Shown here: positions 24,833 through 33,997 of the stretch, piece by piece
Numbering within the stretch: position 1 is the first letter of the stretch
Layout of the letters: the number at the start of each line of letters is the position of its first letter
Assembly (NCBI GenBank): GCA_949289045.1
Contig: CASEMN010000005.1
Coordinates: forward strand, 1-64,000
Length of the DNA stretch: 64,000 nt
DNA from: an uncultured Oscillospiraceae bacterium
GTDB taxonomy: Bacteria; Bacillota; Clostridia; Oscillospirales; Acutalibacteraceae
Direction: 5' to 3'
Translations under genes and position numbers: made by a program
Notes under the pieces: model-generated
The model's input: the letters and a program-made list of their open reading frames with translations, nothing else
Databases searched by the model: none
Told to the model about the DNA's origin: nothing

Positions 24833-25483
24833 ATGAAATGCAGCAAATGCGGCTCAGAAAATAATGAAGACGCAAGATTTTGCACTTTTTGTGGAAATGA
24901 CCTTGGGGCGGAAACTCAAAACAGCGGCTCAGTAAATGAAAATCAGGGGTTTGAAAATAATCAGCAAAATGGCAGAGAAAATTTTCAGGGGGAAGGCTTT
25001 AATCCTTATAACAGGCAGCCATATAATAACTATAACAATAATTATAATAATTTCGGTATGATGCCTCCTGCAGATTATGAGAGAGAAAACAGCACTGCTC
25101 ATACCCTTGCGGTTTTATCTATAGTTATAGGTGTAATTTCCACTTTGTTTGCCGCATTATCGTTATTTGTCGGCGTAAACTACGGCGCTATTGTAGCTTT
25201 TGTTCTTGCTATCGGCGCAGTTGTAAAGGCAAAGCCGGGATGCGTAAAGGGAGCCAAAACAGCGGCGGTTATTATAGCGGTAATTGCCCTTGGAATTTCC
25301 GCAGTTTTTACTGCTGCCGGTAATATTTCTTTTTTGGTTGAAAACAATCAGGAAGTACAGGATTTCTATGATGATTATTATGACGGCTTTTACGATGATT
25401 TCTATAATGATTTCGGAAACGGATCAGAGGATGATTTTCTCGGAGGCTTTGATGATAATGTCGGAAACGGAGAATTAGTCTGA
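24833..25483 (+). CDS. Zinc-ribbon membrane protein with Asn-rich linker
   Basis: A 216-residue protein. An N-terminal zinc ribbon (C3, C6, C17, C20) is followed by an Asn/Gln/Tyr-rich linker (about residues 30-80) and two or more membrane helices (about 90-165, DUF4190-like). The C-terminal tail is very acidic and rich in Asp and Tyr. GGAGGG lies before the ATG. Probably cotranscribed with the dehydrogenase. Function unknown. Confidence 0.8.
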   Translation: MKCSKCGSENNEDARFCTFCGNDLGAETQNSGSVNENQGFENNQQNGRENFQGEGFNPYNRQPYNNYNNNYNNFGMMPPADYERENSTAHTLAVLSIVIGVISTLFAALSLFVGVNYGAIVAFVLAIGAVVKAKPGCVKGAKTAAVIIAVIALGISAVFTAAGNISFLVENNQEVQDFYDDYYDGFYDDFYNDFGNGSEDDFLGGFDDNVGNGELV

Positions 25484-25506
25484 GACAGACCGAATTTCTT
25501 ATCTTT

Positions 25507-25558
25507 TACCCTGTCCGTGCTATTATACCTTGACAATAAAGGACGGATAGGGTAACAT
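25507..25558 (+). promoter_or_regulatory. Promoter of glyQS overlapping an inverted repeat
   Basis: TTGACA (25530-25535), 17-bp spacer, TAACAT (25553-25558). An inverted repeat TACCCTGTCCGT / ACGGATAGGGTA has its right arm between the -35 and -10 boxes and its left arm upstream of the -35 box. It could be an operator or the terminator of the upstream gene. No T-box is seen. Confidence 0.6.
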
Positions 25559-25596
25559 TAATTTTTAGATTATTGATTGCTAAGGGGAATGAAAAG

Positions 25597-26979
25597 ATGC
25601 TTTCAAACAAAGAAAAAACCATGGAAAAAATAGTTTCTCTCTGTAAGGGCAGAGGTTTCGTCTATGCCGGAAGTGAAATTTACGGCGGACTTTCAAATAC
25701 ATGGGATTACGGTCCTTTAGGCGTTGAGTTTAAGAACAACGTTAAGAAGGCATGGTGGAAAAAGTTTGTTCAGGAAAATCCCTACAATGTAGGTCTTGAC
25801 AGTGCCATCCTTATGAATCCTCAGACATGGGTTGCATCAGGTCACGTAGGCGGCTTCTCAGATCCGCTTATGGACTGTAAGGAGTGCAAAACTCGTCACA
25901 GAGCCGATAAGCTTATTGAGGATACAGGTGTAAATCCCGCTGGATGGACCTTTGAGCAGATGTCCGATTACATTAAAGAAAACAATATTGTATGTCCCGA
26001 ATGCGGCAAGTGCAATTTTACTGATATCCGTAAGTTTAACCTTATGTTCAAGACATTCCAGGGCGTAACGGAGGATGCCAAAAACGAGCTGTATCTCCGT
26101 CCTGAAACAGCACAGGGAATTTTCGTAAACTTCCCCAATATTCAGAGAACTACAAGAAGAAAGATTCCTTTCGGTGTCTGTCAGATTGGTAAATCTTTCC
26201 GTAACGAGATCACTCCCGGTAACTTTACTTTCCGTACCAGAGAGTTTGAGCAGATGGAACTTGAATTCTTCTGCAAGCCCGGTACTGAGATGGAATGGTT
26301 CCGTTACTGGAAAGATGCATGCAGGAACTGGCTCCTTTCCCTCGGTATGAGAGAAGAGGATATAAAGCTTCGTGACCATGAGCAGGAAGAGCTTTCACAC
26401 TATTCAAACGCTACTACCGATATAGAGTTCCTCTTCCCCTTCGGATGGGGTGAACTTTGGGGCGTTGCAAGCCGTACAGACTTTGACCTTACCCAGCATC
26501 AGAATACATCCGGCAAGAGCCTTGAATATTTTGACCAGACTACAAATGAAAAGTATATTCCCTATGTTGTTGAGCCTTCTCTCGGTGCAGACCGTGTAGC
26601 TCTCGCCTTCCTCTGCGAAGCATACGATGAAGAGGTTGTAGATGAGGCTAAGGGCGATACAAGAGTTGTTCTCAGACTTCATCCCGCACTTGCTCCCATG
26701 AAAGCGGCAGTGCTTCCTCTTTCAAAGAAGCTTAATGAGGGTGCAGGCAAAGTTTACGAAATGCTTTCTAAGAAGTTTATGGTTGAGTATGACGACGCCG
26801 GTTCAATCGGTAAGCGTTACCGCCGTCAGGACGAAATAGGAACTCCGTTCTGTATAACTTATGACTTTGATAGTGAAAACGACGGCTGTGTAACCGTTCG
26901 TGACCGTGACACAATGGAGCAGGTAAGACTTCCTATTGATAGCCTTGTTTCTTACATTGAGGAAAAAATTGAGTTCTGA
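25597..26979 (+). CDS. glyQS: Glycyl-tRNA synthetase, alpha2 type
   Basis: A 460-residue single-chain class II synthetase that charges tRNA-Gly. It has [14 protein letters not shown] at the N-terminus, a zinc site ([11 protein letters not shown] and CPECG), motif 2 around [20 protein letters not shown], and motif 3 with [14 protein letters not shown]. An anticodon-binding domain is C-terminal. The start at 25597 is chosen because AAGGGG lies 10 nt upstream. Confidence 0.97.
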   Translation: MLSNKEKTMEKIVSLCKGRGFVYAGSEIYGGLSNTWDYGPLGVEFKNNVKKAWWKKFVQENPYNVGLDSAILMNPQTWVASGHVGGFSDPLMDCKECKTRHRADKLIEDTGVNPAGWTFEQMSDYIKENNIVCPECGKCNFTDIRKFNLMFKTFQGVTEDAKNELYLRPETAQGIFVNFPNIQRTTRRKIPFGVCQIGKSFRNEITPGNFTFRTREFEQMELEFFCKPGTEMEWFRYWKDACRNWLLSLGMREEDIKLRDHEQEELSHYSNATTDIEFLFPFGWGELWGVASRTDFDLTQHQNTSGKSLEYFDQTTNEKYIPYVVEPSLGADRVALAFLCEAYDEEVVDEAKGDTRVVLRLHPALAPMKAAVLPLSKKLNEGAGKVYEMLSKKFMVEYDDAGSIGKRYRRQDEIGTPFCITYDFDSENDGCVTVRDRDTMEQVRLPIDSLVSYIEEKIEF

Positions 26980-27039
26980 TTTTTCCGAATAGGAACAAAC
27001 TTACACCAAAATATTAATAAGTTATTATAAATATGAATA

Positions 27040-27083
27040 AAAAAGCTTCAATAATTACAAAATGTAATTATTGGGGCTTTTTT
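27040..27083 (+). terminator. Terminator of glyQS
   Basis: AAAAGCTTCAATAATTAC pairs with GTAATTATTGGGGCTTTT around AAAAT, followed by a T run. Confidence 0.9.
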
Positions 27084-27181
27084 TGTTACCAAAACTTAAT
27101 TTTATTGTAATTGGTTTGTGGTTTTATATAGGCAGTGAAAGGAATATAATAGACACAACGAAAAGCAAAGGAGTAAAAGAC

Positions 27182-27313
27182 ATGAGAGATTTTATAATTG
27201 CAAACAAGCAGGCAGTTATTTCCTTAGCGGTTATTTCAGTGCTGGTAGTTGTAACAGCATGCATAGCCTTATTTGCAAATGAAGTAACTCCTTCAGCAAT
27301 AATGACCCTTTAA
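27182..27313 (+). CDS. Small single-span membrane protein
   Basis: A 43-residue peptide starting MRDFIIANKQ with one strongly hydrophobic helix (about 10-32). GGAG lies 9 nt before the ATG, and a TATAAT at 27145-27150 is close upstream. No family recognised. Upstream in-frame starts lie in the glyQS terminator and are ignored. Confidence 0.5.
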   Translation: MRDFIIANKQAVISLAVISVLVVVTACIALFANEVTPSAIMTL

Positions 27314-27372
27314 TAGGGATTAACCCCCTTTCATAAAAACTGATCATTTTTCCTCCATCAATATCCACAACA

Positions 27373-27410
27373 AAAAAGCATCAGTGCTTATGGTACTGAT
27401 GCTTTTTGTT
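27373..27410 (+). terminator. Terminator after the small membrane protein gene
   Basis: AAAAAGCATCAGT pairs with ACTGATGCTTTTT. Confidence 0.85.
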
Positions 27411-27529
27411 TTAAAATTTTAAATCAGAACAAATTTTTCGAGTTAATTGAAATTTCAAAAATGTTATAAAAGCACTAAAGAGTTAGAAATTTTAAAGTAA
27501 TAATTATAATTTAGAAGAGGTGTTAAATA

Positions 27530-27736
27530 ATGAATAGTCCATTGTTAAAATTTGCAGTTTTTGTAGGTGGAATAGGGTTGCTAATAATTTTAGGCGTCAT
27601 TTTGTCTAAAACGTCTTATCCGAATTTATTTTTCAGTATAGGTACTTTTGCGGGACTGGTTCTTGTTTTCATAAGTGTTGTGCTTATGTTTATTGGTTGG
27701 TCTAAGTCTTTGTACGATTATATCAAGAAGAAGTGA
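27530..27736 (+). CDS. Small two-span membrane protein
   Basis: A 68-residue protein with two hydrophobic helices (about 6-27 and 34-58) and a basic C-terminus. AGAGGTG lies before the ATG. No family recognised. Confidence 0.5.
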   Translation: MNSPLLKFAVFVGGIGLLIILGVILSKTSYPNLFFSIGTFAGLVLVFISVVLMFIGWSKSLYDYIKKK

Positions 27737-27812
27737 AAACATAAAGGGTACTTTAAATTTATCAGATATAAGTTATAATAAGATTAATAATACATTTTGT
27801 CCCTGAGATGAG

Positions 27813-27923
27813 GTGATTTTAGAAAAATTAAAAGAGTTATCCTATGGTGATTGGATTGTCGATAACGAGTTTTTATGTACAGTAAAAATACACGGTAAAA
27901 TAAAATCATATAATAATACTTAA
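27813..27923 (+). CDS. Possible 36-residue peptide, GTG start
   Basis: A short open frame starting at GTG (GAGATGAG lies just upstream) encodes a hydrophilic peptide ending KIHGKIKSYNNT. It ends 15 nt before the dehydrogenase gene. It may be a gene fragment at the edge of the accessory island. Confidence 0.2.
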   Translation: MILEKLKELSYGDWIVDNEFLCTVKIHGKIKSYNNT

Positions 27924-27938
27924 AACGGAGGTGTTAGT

Positions 27939-28976
27939 ATGCTTGCTTATACCTATATTGAACATGAAAAATTTGAACTTATCGAAAAGCCGAAACCGGT
28001 TATTTCAGATGAGAGGGACGCAATTGTAAAAGTCACTTTGGCAAGTATTTGTTCCAGTGACTTACATATAAAGCACGGCAGTGTGCCAAGAGCCGTACCT
28101 GGAATTACAGTAGGACATGAGATGGTTGGTATTGTCGAGCAGGTAGGGTCGGCAGTAAATACTGTAAAGCCTGGAGACCGTGTAACTGTAAATGTGGAGA
28201 CTTTCTGCGGAGACTGCTTTTTCTGTAAAAACGGCTGGGTGAATAACTGCATAGATCAAAACGGCGGGTGGGCGCTTGGCTGCCGCATTGACGGCGGACA
28301 GGCTGAGTATGTCCGTGTGCCCTATGCAGATCAGGGGCTTGATAAAATTCCCGACTCCGTTACGGATTTACAGGCACTGCTTGTGGGAGATGTACTTGCG
28401 ACAGGATACTGGGCAGCGAATATATCTGAAATCAAACGTGAAGATACCGTATTGATTATCGGAGCAGGACCTACGGGACTGTGCACCCTCCAATGTGTGG
28501 GTCTTCATCAGCCGAAACGGATAATCATCTGTGATGTGGATGAAAGCCGCCTTGCCTTTGTACGTGAGTGCTATCCCGATGTGCTGACAGTTACCCCTGA
28601 CAATGTTAGAGAATGTGTACTCTCTCACAGTGACCACGGCGGCGCAGATGTTGTTCTGGAAGTGGCGGGAAGCAATGACACATTCCGTATGGCATGGGAA
28701 TGTGCCCGCCCCAATGCTATTGTAACAGTAGTTGCTCTTTATGACAGCCCGCAGATATTGCCGCTGCCGGAAATGTACGGAAAAAATCTGACCTTCAAAA
28801 CCGGTGGCGTAGACGGATGTAACTGTAAAGAAACTTTGGACCTTATTGCCGAGGGAAAGATAGATACTGTTCCTTTAATTACCCATACCGTACCGCTGAA
28901 AGATATCGCCAAAGGATATGAGCTCTTTGAATCAAAGCGTGACGGCGTAATTAAGGTTGCGGTTACAATGGATTAA
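27939..28976 (+). CDS. Zinc-dependent alcohol dehydrogenase family protein
   Basis: A 345-residue medium-chain dehydrogenase. The catalytic zinc site has Cys38 (SICSSDLH) and GHEMVG. The structural zinc lobe is C-x2-C-x2-C-x7-C, as in CGDCFFC, and the NAD(P)-binding motif is GAGPTGL near residue 170. It should oxidise an alcohol or polyol or reduce an aldehyde/ketone; the substrate is unknown. GGAGGTG lies before the ATG. It is the first gene of the accessory island and has no pathway partners next to it. Confidence 0.9.
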   Translation: MLAYTYIEHEKFELIEKPKPVISDERDAIVKVTLASICSSDLHIKHGSVPRAVPGITVGHEMVGIVEQVGSAVNTVKPGDRVTVNVETFCGDCFFCKNGWVNNCIDQNGGWALGCRIDGGQAEYVRVPYADQGLDKIPDSVTDLQALLVGDVLATGYWAANISEIKREDTVLIIGAGPTGLCTLQCVGLHQPKRIIICDVDESRLAFVRECYPDVLTVTPDNVRECVLSHSDHGGADVVLEVAGSNDTFRMAWECARPNAIVTVVALYDSPQILPLPEMYGKNLTFKTGGVDGCNCKETLDLIAEGKIDTVPLITHTVPLKDIAKGYELFESKRDGVIKVAVTMD

Positions 28977-29087
28977 TAAAATGATGTGTCTATAAAAAAC
29001 GGGATGACTCAGGCATTGGAATCACTGTAAATAAAGAAATTAGACACAAGTGCCCAAAATTCTGAGCACCATATTTGATAAACACTG

Positions 29088-29119
29088 AAAGTCCCTTGAT
29101 TTACCGGTCAAGGGACTTT
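29088..29119 (+). terminator. Hairpin after the dehydrogenase gene
   Basis: AAAGTCCCTTGA pairs with TCAAGGGACTTT around an 8-nt loop. The T run is weak. The remainder of 28977-29172 holds no gene. Confidence 0.65.
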
Positions 29120-29172
29120 ATAATAAGGTTGTCTGAAACGATGCGTTTCATTTAGAAGAAAGGAACTGTGCT

Positions 29173-29793
29173 ATGAGAAGTAAACGAGCTGAATTAATGG
29201 ATAAAATCTATTCCTATATTGATCAGTATTACAGTGTCAGACATACAGCTCCGTCCACCGCTGAAATAGCAAGGGGAGTGGGTGTATCCAAGGCGACGGC
29301 ATACCGTTATCTGGTTGCAATGGATGAACGTGGTATACTCGAATATGACGGACAATCCCATACCATTATCACGAGTATGATAAGAAAATTTGCGCCGGAA
29401 GTTTCTTCCTGTCCTGTTGTGGGCTCCATTGCCTGCGGATGCGCTCAGGTGGAAGAGGAAAATATTGAAGAATATGTGTCACTTCCTGTTTCGCTTTTCG
29501 GAAAAGACAGTTTCTATATTCTGAGAGCTCAGGGGGACTCCATGGTGGATGTGGGTATTGATGACGGTGACCTTGTTGTTGTCAGTAAAGAAACTGAGGC
29601 TGAAACAGGTGATATCGTAGTAGCTATGGATGAGAACAATGAAAATACTCTGAAACTCTATAACGGTATTGATTCGGTTACCCATGAAGCGGTGCTACTG
29701 TATTGCAATCAGAAGGTATACCCCGGTAAGGAAATCCGTGTCAAAGAACTGTATATTCAGGGCGTTGCCAAGCACGTAATCAAAGCACTGTGA
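29173..29793 (+). CDS. LexA/S24-family autocleaving repressor
   Basis: A 206-residue repressor. Residues 1-65 are a LexA-like winged helix (APSTAEIARGVGVSKATAYRYL). Residues 80-206 are a S24 peptidase domain with nucleophile Ser123 (GDSM) and Lys161 (TLKLY). The cleavage site reads SIACG, giving a Cys88-Gly89 bond as in UmuD rather than Ala-Gly as in LexA. It probably represses SOS- or element-specific genes and is inactivated by RecA filaments. The following zinc-ribbon and XRE genes may be its targets. AAAGGAA lies before the ATG. Confidence 0.9.
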   Translation: MRSKRAELMDKIYSYIDQYYSVRHTAPSTAEIARGVGVSKATAYRYLVAMDERGILEYDGQSHTIITSMIRKFAPEVSSCPVVGSIACGCAQVEEENIEEYVSLPVSLFGKDSFYILRAQGDSMVDVGIDDGDLVVVSKETEAETGDIVVAMDENNENTLKLYNGIDSVTHEAVLLYCNQKVYPGKEIRVKELYIQGVAKHVIKAL

Positions 29794-29941
29794 TTTTTTG
29801 AGATGCCAATATGGAACTATCCTATGGAAAGTATCTGTAATGGGAATAGATGGCTGTAAAAAGCTGATGTTGCAGTCGGTGCTCCGACTGACGAAATTCT
29901 TATCCCGACTCAGGGATTTATCAAGTAAGGGGGCAAAGTAA

Positions 29942-30145
29942 ATGGATTATGAGAGAGAAACATGGCAGCCTTTTCGCTGGCATTGTCCGAACTGCGGAAA
30001 ACAGGTGATCGGATACAAGGATAAAAGCGGAAAAATAAAGGTTTCTTGTAGCAGCTGTAAGACTGTGATGATACGGATAACCAAAGGACGTCGTCATGAT
30101 ACCATTGAACTGTATGCGCCTAAGAATCAGATCCGTATTGAATAA
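29942..30145 (+). CDS. Small zinc-ribbon protein
   Basis: A 67-residue protein with CPNC near residue 15 and CSSC near residue 37 forming a zinc ribbon, and a basic second half. GGGGG lies before the ATG. It sits between the LexA-like and XRE genes, an arrangement common in Clostridia accessory regions. Function unknown. Confidence 0.65.
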   Translation: MDYERETWQPFRWHCPNCGKQVIGYKDKSGKIKVSCSSCKTVMIRITKGRRHDTIELYAPKNQIRIE

Positions 30146-30279
30146 CTTCGGCGGAATTGATTGCAAAGTGAATAGAAACAGTATAACGACGGCATGGCTA
30201 AGATGAAATAGGCTGAATAAGTCCGTGTCAGGTCCATACTGATGCCCATCGGTGGTTAAACCAGAAATATTACATGAGA

Positions 30280-30342
30280 GGCTGCCGGTAAGACGTGATT
30301 CCTGCACTGAACGGGAATTGCACCTTGCCGGTGGTCTTTTTT
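30280..30342 (+). terminator. Extended structured terminator or small RNA 3' end
   Basis: GCCGGTAAG (30284-30292) pairs with CTTGCCGGT (30324-30332) through two G-U pairs. An inner stem GTGATTCC/GGGAATTGCAC follows the same axis, and six Ts come after. The 406-nt gap 30146-30551 shows no gene; it could encode a small RNA ending here. Confidence 0.5.
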
Positions 30343-30551
30343 GTCCATCAGCGAGGCTTTCAAATAAATTAAATCGAAAGCCTGATATGCATTAAGGGCC
30401 GAAGATACAAATATTGTCCCTTCTTTTTTTGTGGAACAGTATTGGTACCTTTAGTTTTACGCACTCTTTTTGAGGCGCTGAAAATGTCGGACTTTATGCT
30501 GTCAGGGCAATTTTGTACCTTCCTAACCTGCACAGGCGGAAAGGACAAACC

Positions 30552-30842
30552 ATGTATTTCGATCAGAAAGAATTCGGTAAGCGACTCCAGACGCAAAGAA
30601 AGGCAAGAGAAATGACCCAGGAGGAACTGGCACTTGCGCTGGGACTTGCATCAAAGCAGCATATCAGCCGTATGGAGCGTGGTGTGGAAGCCTGCTCAAT
30701 CGATCTTTTAGTTGAAATATCCTGTGTGCTTAGGGTAAGTACGGATTATCTGCTGATGGGTAAAGAACCAAACAGAGAAATTACCAGAAACGAATTACAC
30801 TCAGTAATTTTACAGCTGAAAAATATTGCAGGGAGAATGTAG
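30552..30842 (+). CDS. XRE-family regulator
   Basis: A 96-residue protein with a helix-turn-helix at about 8-62 (TQEELALALGLASKQHISRMERG). A short helical tail follows. The start at 30552 follows GGAAAGGA. A phage- or element-type repressor is likely; its target is unknown. Confidence 0.8.
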   Translation: MYFDQKEFGKRLQTQRKAREMTQEELALALGLASKQHISRMERGVEACSIDLLVEISCVLRVSTDYLLMGKEPNREITRNELHSVILQLKNIAGRM

Positions 30843-30883
30843 AAATATATATTTATAGTTTTATTCTGTTTATATAACTTAAA

Positions 30884-30912
30884 CGCCTCTGACAGGTTAA
30901 TAGTCAGAGGCG
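30884..30912. terminator. Hairpin between convergent XRE and SLOG genes
   Basis: CGCCTCTGAC (30884-30893) pairs with GTCAGAGGCG (30903-30912). It spans the stop codon of the minus-strand SLOG gene and has only weak T runs. Confidence 0.5.
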
Positions 30913-31388
30913 GAATAATTTGTTGCCAGATTTATGATTTTCAGTTTGTTGTTTTGGGCGTAATCAACGGTGTATGCCGTTCCACCTGTTTCTTTTTTGC
31001 AATAGCAAATGCACACGGAACTGTTGTCTACAAGATAGCGATTTCTTTTATGCATACAGCCACGAAAATAATTTTCAGAGGTATATATCACTTTATTTGC
31101 ACTGCATTTTATATGCTCATAAATACGTTTATCTTGTTCATTCCATTTATCGGCTTGTGAGATACACGGTAAAACAAGTATTAATTTTATTTGTTTATAT
31201 TTTTTTCGCATCTCAAGTACAGCTTGTGCTGCAAGTGTATCGAATCCCAAAGCGCCTCCTGAGATAAAACAGGAATATCCCTCATGAATTAATTTGATGA
31301 GAGTGTTCTTAAGCTTATGTTTTATTGTTAAGCAGTCCATTGGAGCAATATCACGATGTCCGGTAAAGCAAACAGTCTTTTTCCTCAT
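30897..31388 (-). CDS. SLOG family (DUF1273/YpsA-like) protein
   Basis: A 163-residue Rossmann-like protein. It starts MRKKTVCFTGHRD and has GGALGFDTLAAQAV near residues 45-58, both hallmarks of the DUF1273 branch of SLOG, which binds nucleotides or nucleotide-derived ligands. SLOG proteins are frequent in bacterial conflict and mobile loci. The start at 31388 is set by comparison with the family; the ribosome binding site is weak. Divergent from an XRE gene across 140 bp. Confidence 0.85.
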   Translation of the reverse strand: MRKKTVCFTGHRDIAPMDCLTIKHKLKNTLIKLIHEGYSCFISGGALGFDTLAAQAVLEMRKKYKQIKLILVLPCISQADKWNEQDKRIYEHIKCSANKVIYTSENYFRGCMHKRNRYLVDNSSVCICYCKKETGGTAYTVDYAQNNKLKIINLATNYSASDY

Positions 31389-31474
31389 GTAATTATTGTC
31401 CTTATATATACTAAAAATACTAATATTGCTATTGTAGTGCTTATAGTATAGCAAATACGGTGAAGAATATCAAT

Positions 31475-31509
31475 AGTCTATGGAATAATGTGAATAATAT
31501 TTATAGACT
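31475..31509. promoter_or_regulatory. Inverted repeat in the SLOG/XRE divergent region
   Basis: AGTCTAT (31475-31481) and ATAGACT (31503-31509) flank 21 nt just upstream of the XRE ribosome binding site. A candidate operator for XRE autoregulation. Confidence 0.35.
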
Positions 31510-31528
31510 GTTTTTCGGAGGTGGAGCT

Positions 31529-31861
31529 ATGAGTGAAATATCAAAAATTATTGGACAGCGTGTCCGTAATTACAGAACAAGCAAAGGACTGAGCCAGGAA
31601 AAGCTTGCAGAGTTATCAGGCTGTCATCCAACTTATATTGGGCAAGTAGAGCGAGGAGAGAAGAATGCTACCCTTGAAAGTATAGAGAAGATCTCATCAG
31701 CAATGGGGATTTCACTTTCTCAGCTGTTTGAAAAGCTTGGCGAAAGCGAGACAGGAAGTATTCCGCTGAAATGCTATGAACTTATTGCTTCCAAAAGCAA
31801 ACCCGATCAGGAGCAGATTTATAAAATCCTGGTTGAGCTGGACAAGTATAAGAATATATAA
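31529..31861 (+). CDS. XRE-family regulator
   Basis: A 110-residue protein. The helix-turn-helix lies at about 8-65 (LSQEKLAELSGCHPTYIGQVERGEKNAT), close to the SinR/phage repressor type, followed by a C-terminal helical region. The start at 31529 follows GGAGGTGGAG. Its proximity to the divergent SLOG gene suggests it controls that gene. Confidence 0.85.
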   Translation: MSEISKIIGQRVRNYRTSKGLSQEKLAELSGCHPTYIGQVERGEKNATLESIEKISSAMGISLSQLFEKLGESETGSIPLKCYELIASKSKPDQEQIYKILVELDKYKNI

Positions 31862-31944
31862 TTCACAACAGAGATTATATTTGTAAATCTGATTTATATA
31901 ATCCGTAATATCTTCAGGTAATACAATAGAATATGATACTGTTA

Positions 31945-31981
31945 AAAATAACGCATCAGCTTCTGGCCGATGCGTTATTTC
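31945..31981 (+). terminator. Terminator after XRE gene
   Basis: AAATAACGCATC pairs with GATGCGTTATTT around an 11-nt loop. The rest of 31862-32191 holds nothing recognised. Confidence 0.85.
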
Positions 31982-32191
31982 TGTCTCATCGGGGCGGTTA
32001 TACTTGTTATGAAATAACAGAATTTATGCACAGAACAACTAAACCGCAATGCAGTACGCTTTGGTTTACACAGTAAAGTCAAGAAATCCAAGCCATAAAA
32101 AATTGCGTAATAAATTGATAGTAAGTGGTATTATGACAGCATTAAAACATCTATGAAACATATGAAAATTTTTAGAGATGGAGGAAATACG

Positions 32192-33844
32192 ATGTTAAGC
32201 AAAGTAATTGATGCGCCGCTTTCGGGTTTTACAGTCAGCGTGAGGCAAGAAGTTATCGATCGCGATATGGCTTGTAATGTGCTGACTCCTCTGTTACAGC
32301 AGAAAATAACAAGTGCGGAGTACAAGGGAACATCCATAGTTATAACAAGACATTTTATTGAATGCCCTCGCTGTGGCAGCGAAATACCGGTATATGAAAA
32401 TTTTTTAAATCCTGAAAACACATCGGTACAAACATATATAAGAAATAGCAGCTTTATTGAACGCTGGGCTTCAAATCAGATTGAGCTTTTTAGCAAAGAA
32501 CAGCCGCAGTTTATTGTTTTCAACACCCCTGTTACAAATTTGGGTGAGTTTATTTGTCCTGAATGTAAATTGCAGTTTTTAAAGAGTAAAGGCACAGTGA
32601 AAGTGATAATTTCCTCAGGACGAAAAAAGATCAAGGTGTCACGTAAATTAAGCCTGAAAGATATGTTGTCTATCAGATGGACAGACAGCAGAATATCTCT
32701 GTGCAGCTTTGAAATATATGAAACTGTTACTTTCAATTTAAGAAACGGACACACGTTTGTATCTATTGAGAATGAACAGGGACGCAGGCTGAAAGTTCAT
32801 GATATTTCAAACGTGAATGTTGATTTCTGGCAGGAAGATCCGATTTTTAATTTACTTAGTGACTGCAAACCTGTTTACTCGGAGCTGAAAGAGCATTTTG
32901 TCAGGATGCTCAAAAGCCCTTTGCCTTTTACAGCAGAGGATATAACTCCCAAAAAGTTTATTCTAATGACCATGTTTGTGGGTTACAATGCGGATTTTTA
33001 TGATTCGCTGCCTTTTGATTCAGAAGAAGCCCTAATAAATGAGAGCTTTCTGAAAATTGCACGGAAACTTCACTATGCGAAAAATATACCAAATATGCTC
33101 AAAAAAACGACGCTTCCAAAGGTAAAGAGTATGCGCCGCATCTTTTTCGGCAATCCGGGATTATTGATCTACACTGAGGAGCTGGAAAAACTTTGGGAAC
33201 TTATGGGAAATGTTGATTTGTTCCGGAAATTTACACAATCCGATAGTGCATTTAAAGAGCTGCTGTATTTAAAAAGGCGTCCTGCCGTATTTTCTTTTTA
33301 CCGGGATTATAAAGTAACGCTTGGGATAACAGCGTTATTAAAGCTGTTATCTCTCGATTATAGAGAAATGTGTAAAAGCTATATAGCGGACTATCTATTG
33401 CTCAGCGAAAAAGAGAAAAAACGAGAGCGAAGAAAGTGGGGAAAAGATCCCATAGGTTATATTATGGAGAGAAAAATGTATTGCTTTGATAACGGAATTT
33501 CCGTTCCGGTTCTGCTTGCAGAGGAGGAAACTGCCAAAAGTCTGCAGCTTGAATGCTGTATAAAAGGTTATTCGTTCAGAAGACTTAAAAATTCTATGGA
33601 ATACATGCAGGCGGGGAGGGCGCTTCACAATTGTCTTGAAGAATGTTGGAATGTGTTTGACGGAAATGTCTATGCAATTAAAAGGTTTGGAAAATATGTT
33701 GGTGCTGTTGAAATAAAAGATGATAAAATTCTTCAGGCTTTTGCTGCTCGTAATGAGGATTTGAAAAACGATAAACCGCTTTTTGAAGCTTTTAAAATCT
33801 GGCGGACAAACAATAGTCTGATTTATGACAGGCGCTTTGTGTAA
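32192..33844 (+). CDS. PcfJ-like protein
   Basis: A 550-residue protein. Two CxxC pairs (CPRC near 55 and CPEC near 120) suggest an N-terminal zinc ribbon. The C-terminus carries the PcfJ-like module: AGRALHNCL, then YAIKRFGKYVGAVEIKDDKILQAFAARN. PcfJ-like proteins are usually encoded on conjugative plasmids and ICEs and their role is unknown. Here no conjugation genes are near. The start at 32192 is set by GGAGG. Monocistronic. Confidence 0.8.
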   Translation: MLSKVIDAPLSGFTVSVRQEVIDRDMACNVLTPLLQQKITSAEYKGTSIVITRHFIECPRCGSEIPVYENFLNPENTSVQTYIRNSSFIERWASNQIELFSKEQPQFIVFNTPVTNLGEFICPECKLQFLKSKGTVKVIISSGRKKIKVSRKLSLKDMLSIRWTDSRISLCSFEIYETVTFNLRNGHTFVSIENEQGRRLKVHDISNVNVDFWQEDPIFNLLSDCKPVYSELKEHFVRMLKSPLPFTAEDITPKKFILMTMFVGYNADFYDSLPFDSEEALINESFLKIARKLHYAKNIPNMLKKTTLPKVKSMRRIFFGNPGLLIYTEELEKLWELMGNVDLFRKFTQSDSAFKELLYLKRRPAVFSFYRDYKVTLGITALLKLLSLDYREMCKSYIADYLLLSEKEKKRERRKWGKDPIGYIMERKMYCFDNGISVPVLLAEEETAKSLQLECCIKGYSFRRLKNSMEYMQAGRALHNCLEECWNVFDGNVYAIKRFGKYVGAVEIKDDKILQAFAARNEDLKNDKPLFEAFKIWRTNNSLIYDRRFV

Positions 33845-33997
33845 AGACAGAGAAAAATCTTAATTCCATGCAGTATAAACGTTATCGGCATACAGAATGA
33901 TATGGCAGCGCTGTAAATACAAAGAGAGTTTGAATATTGCAAAACATCGGTTGCCATATTGATAGAGTATATCTGCCCGATAAAATCAAAACCAAAT

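Noticed and set aside
25484..25596. Possible T-box leader before glyQS
   Set aside because: The gap is only 113 nt and lacks the T-box core sequence and the antiterminator fold.
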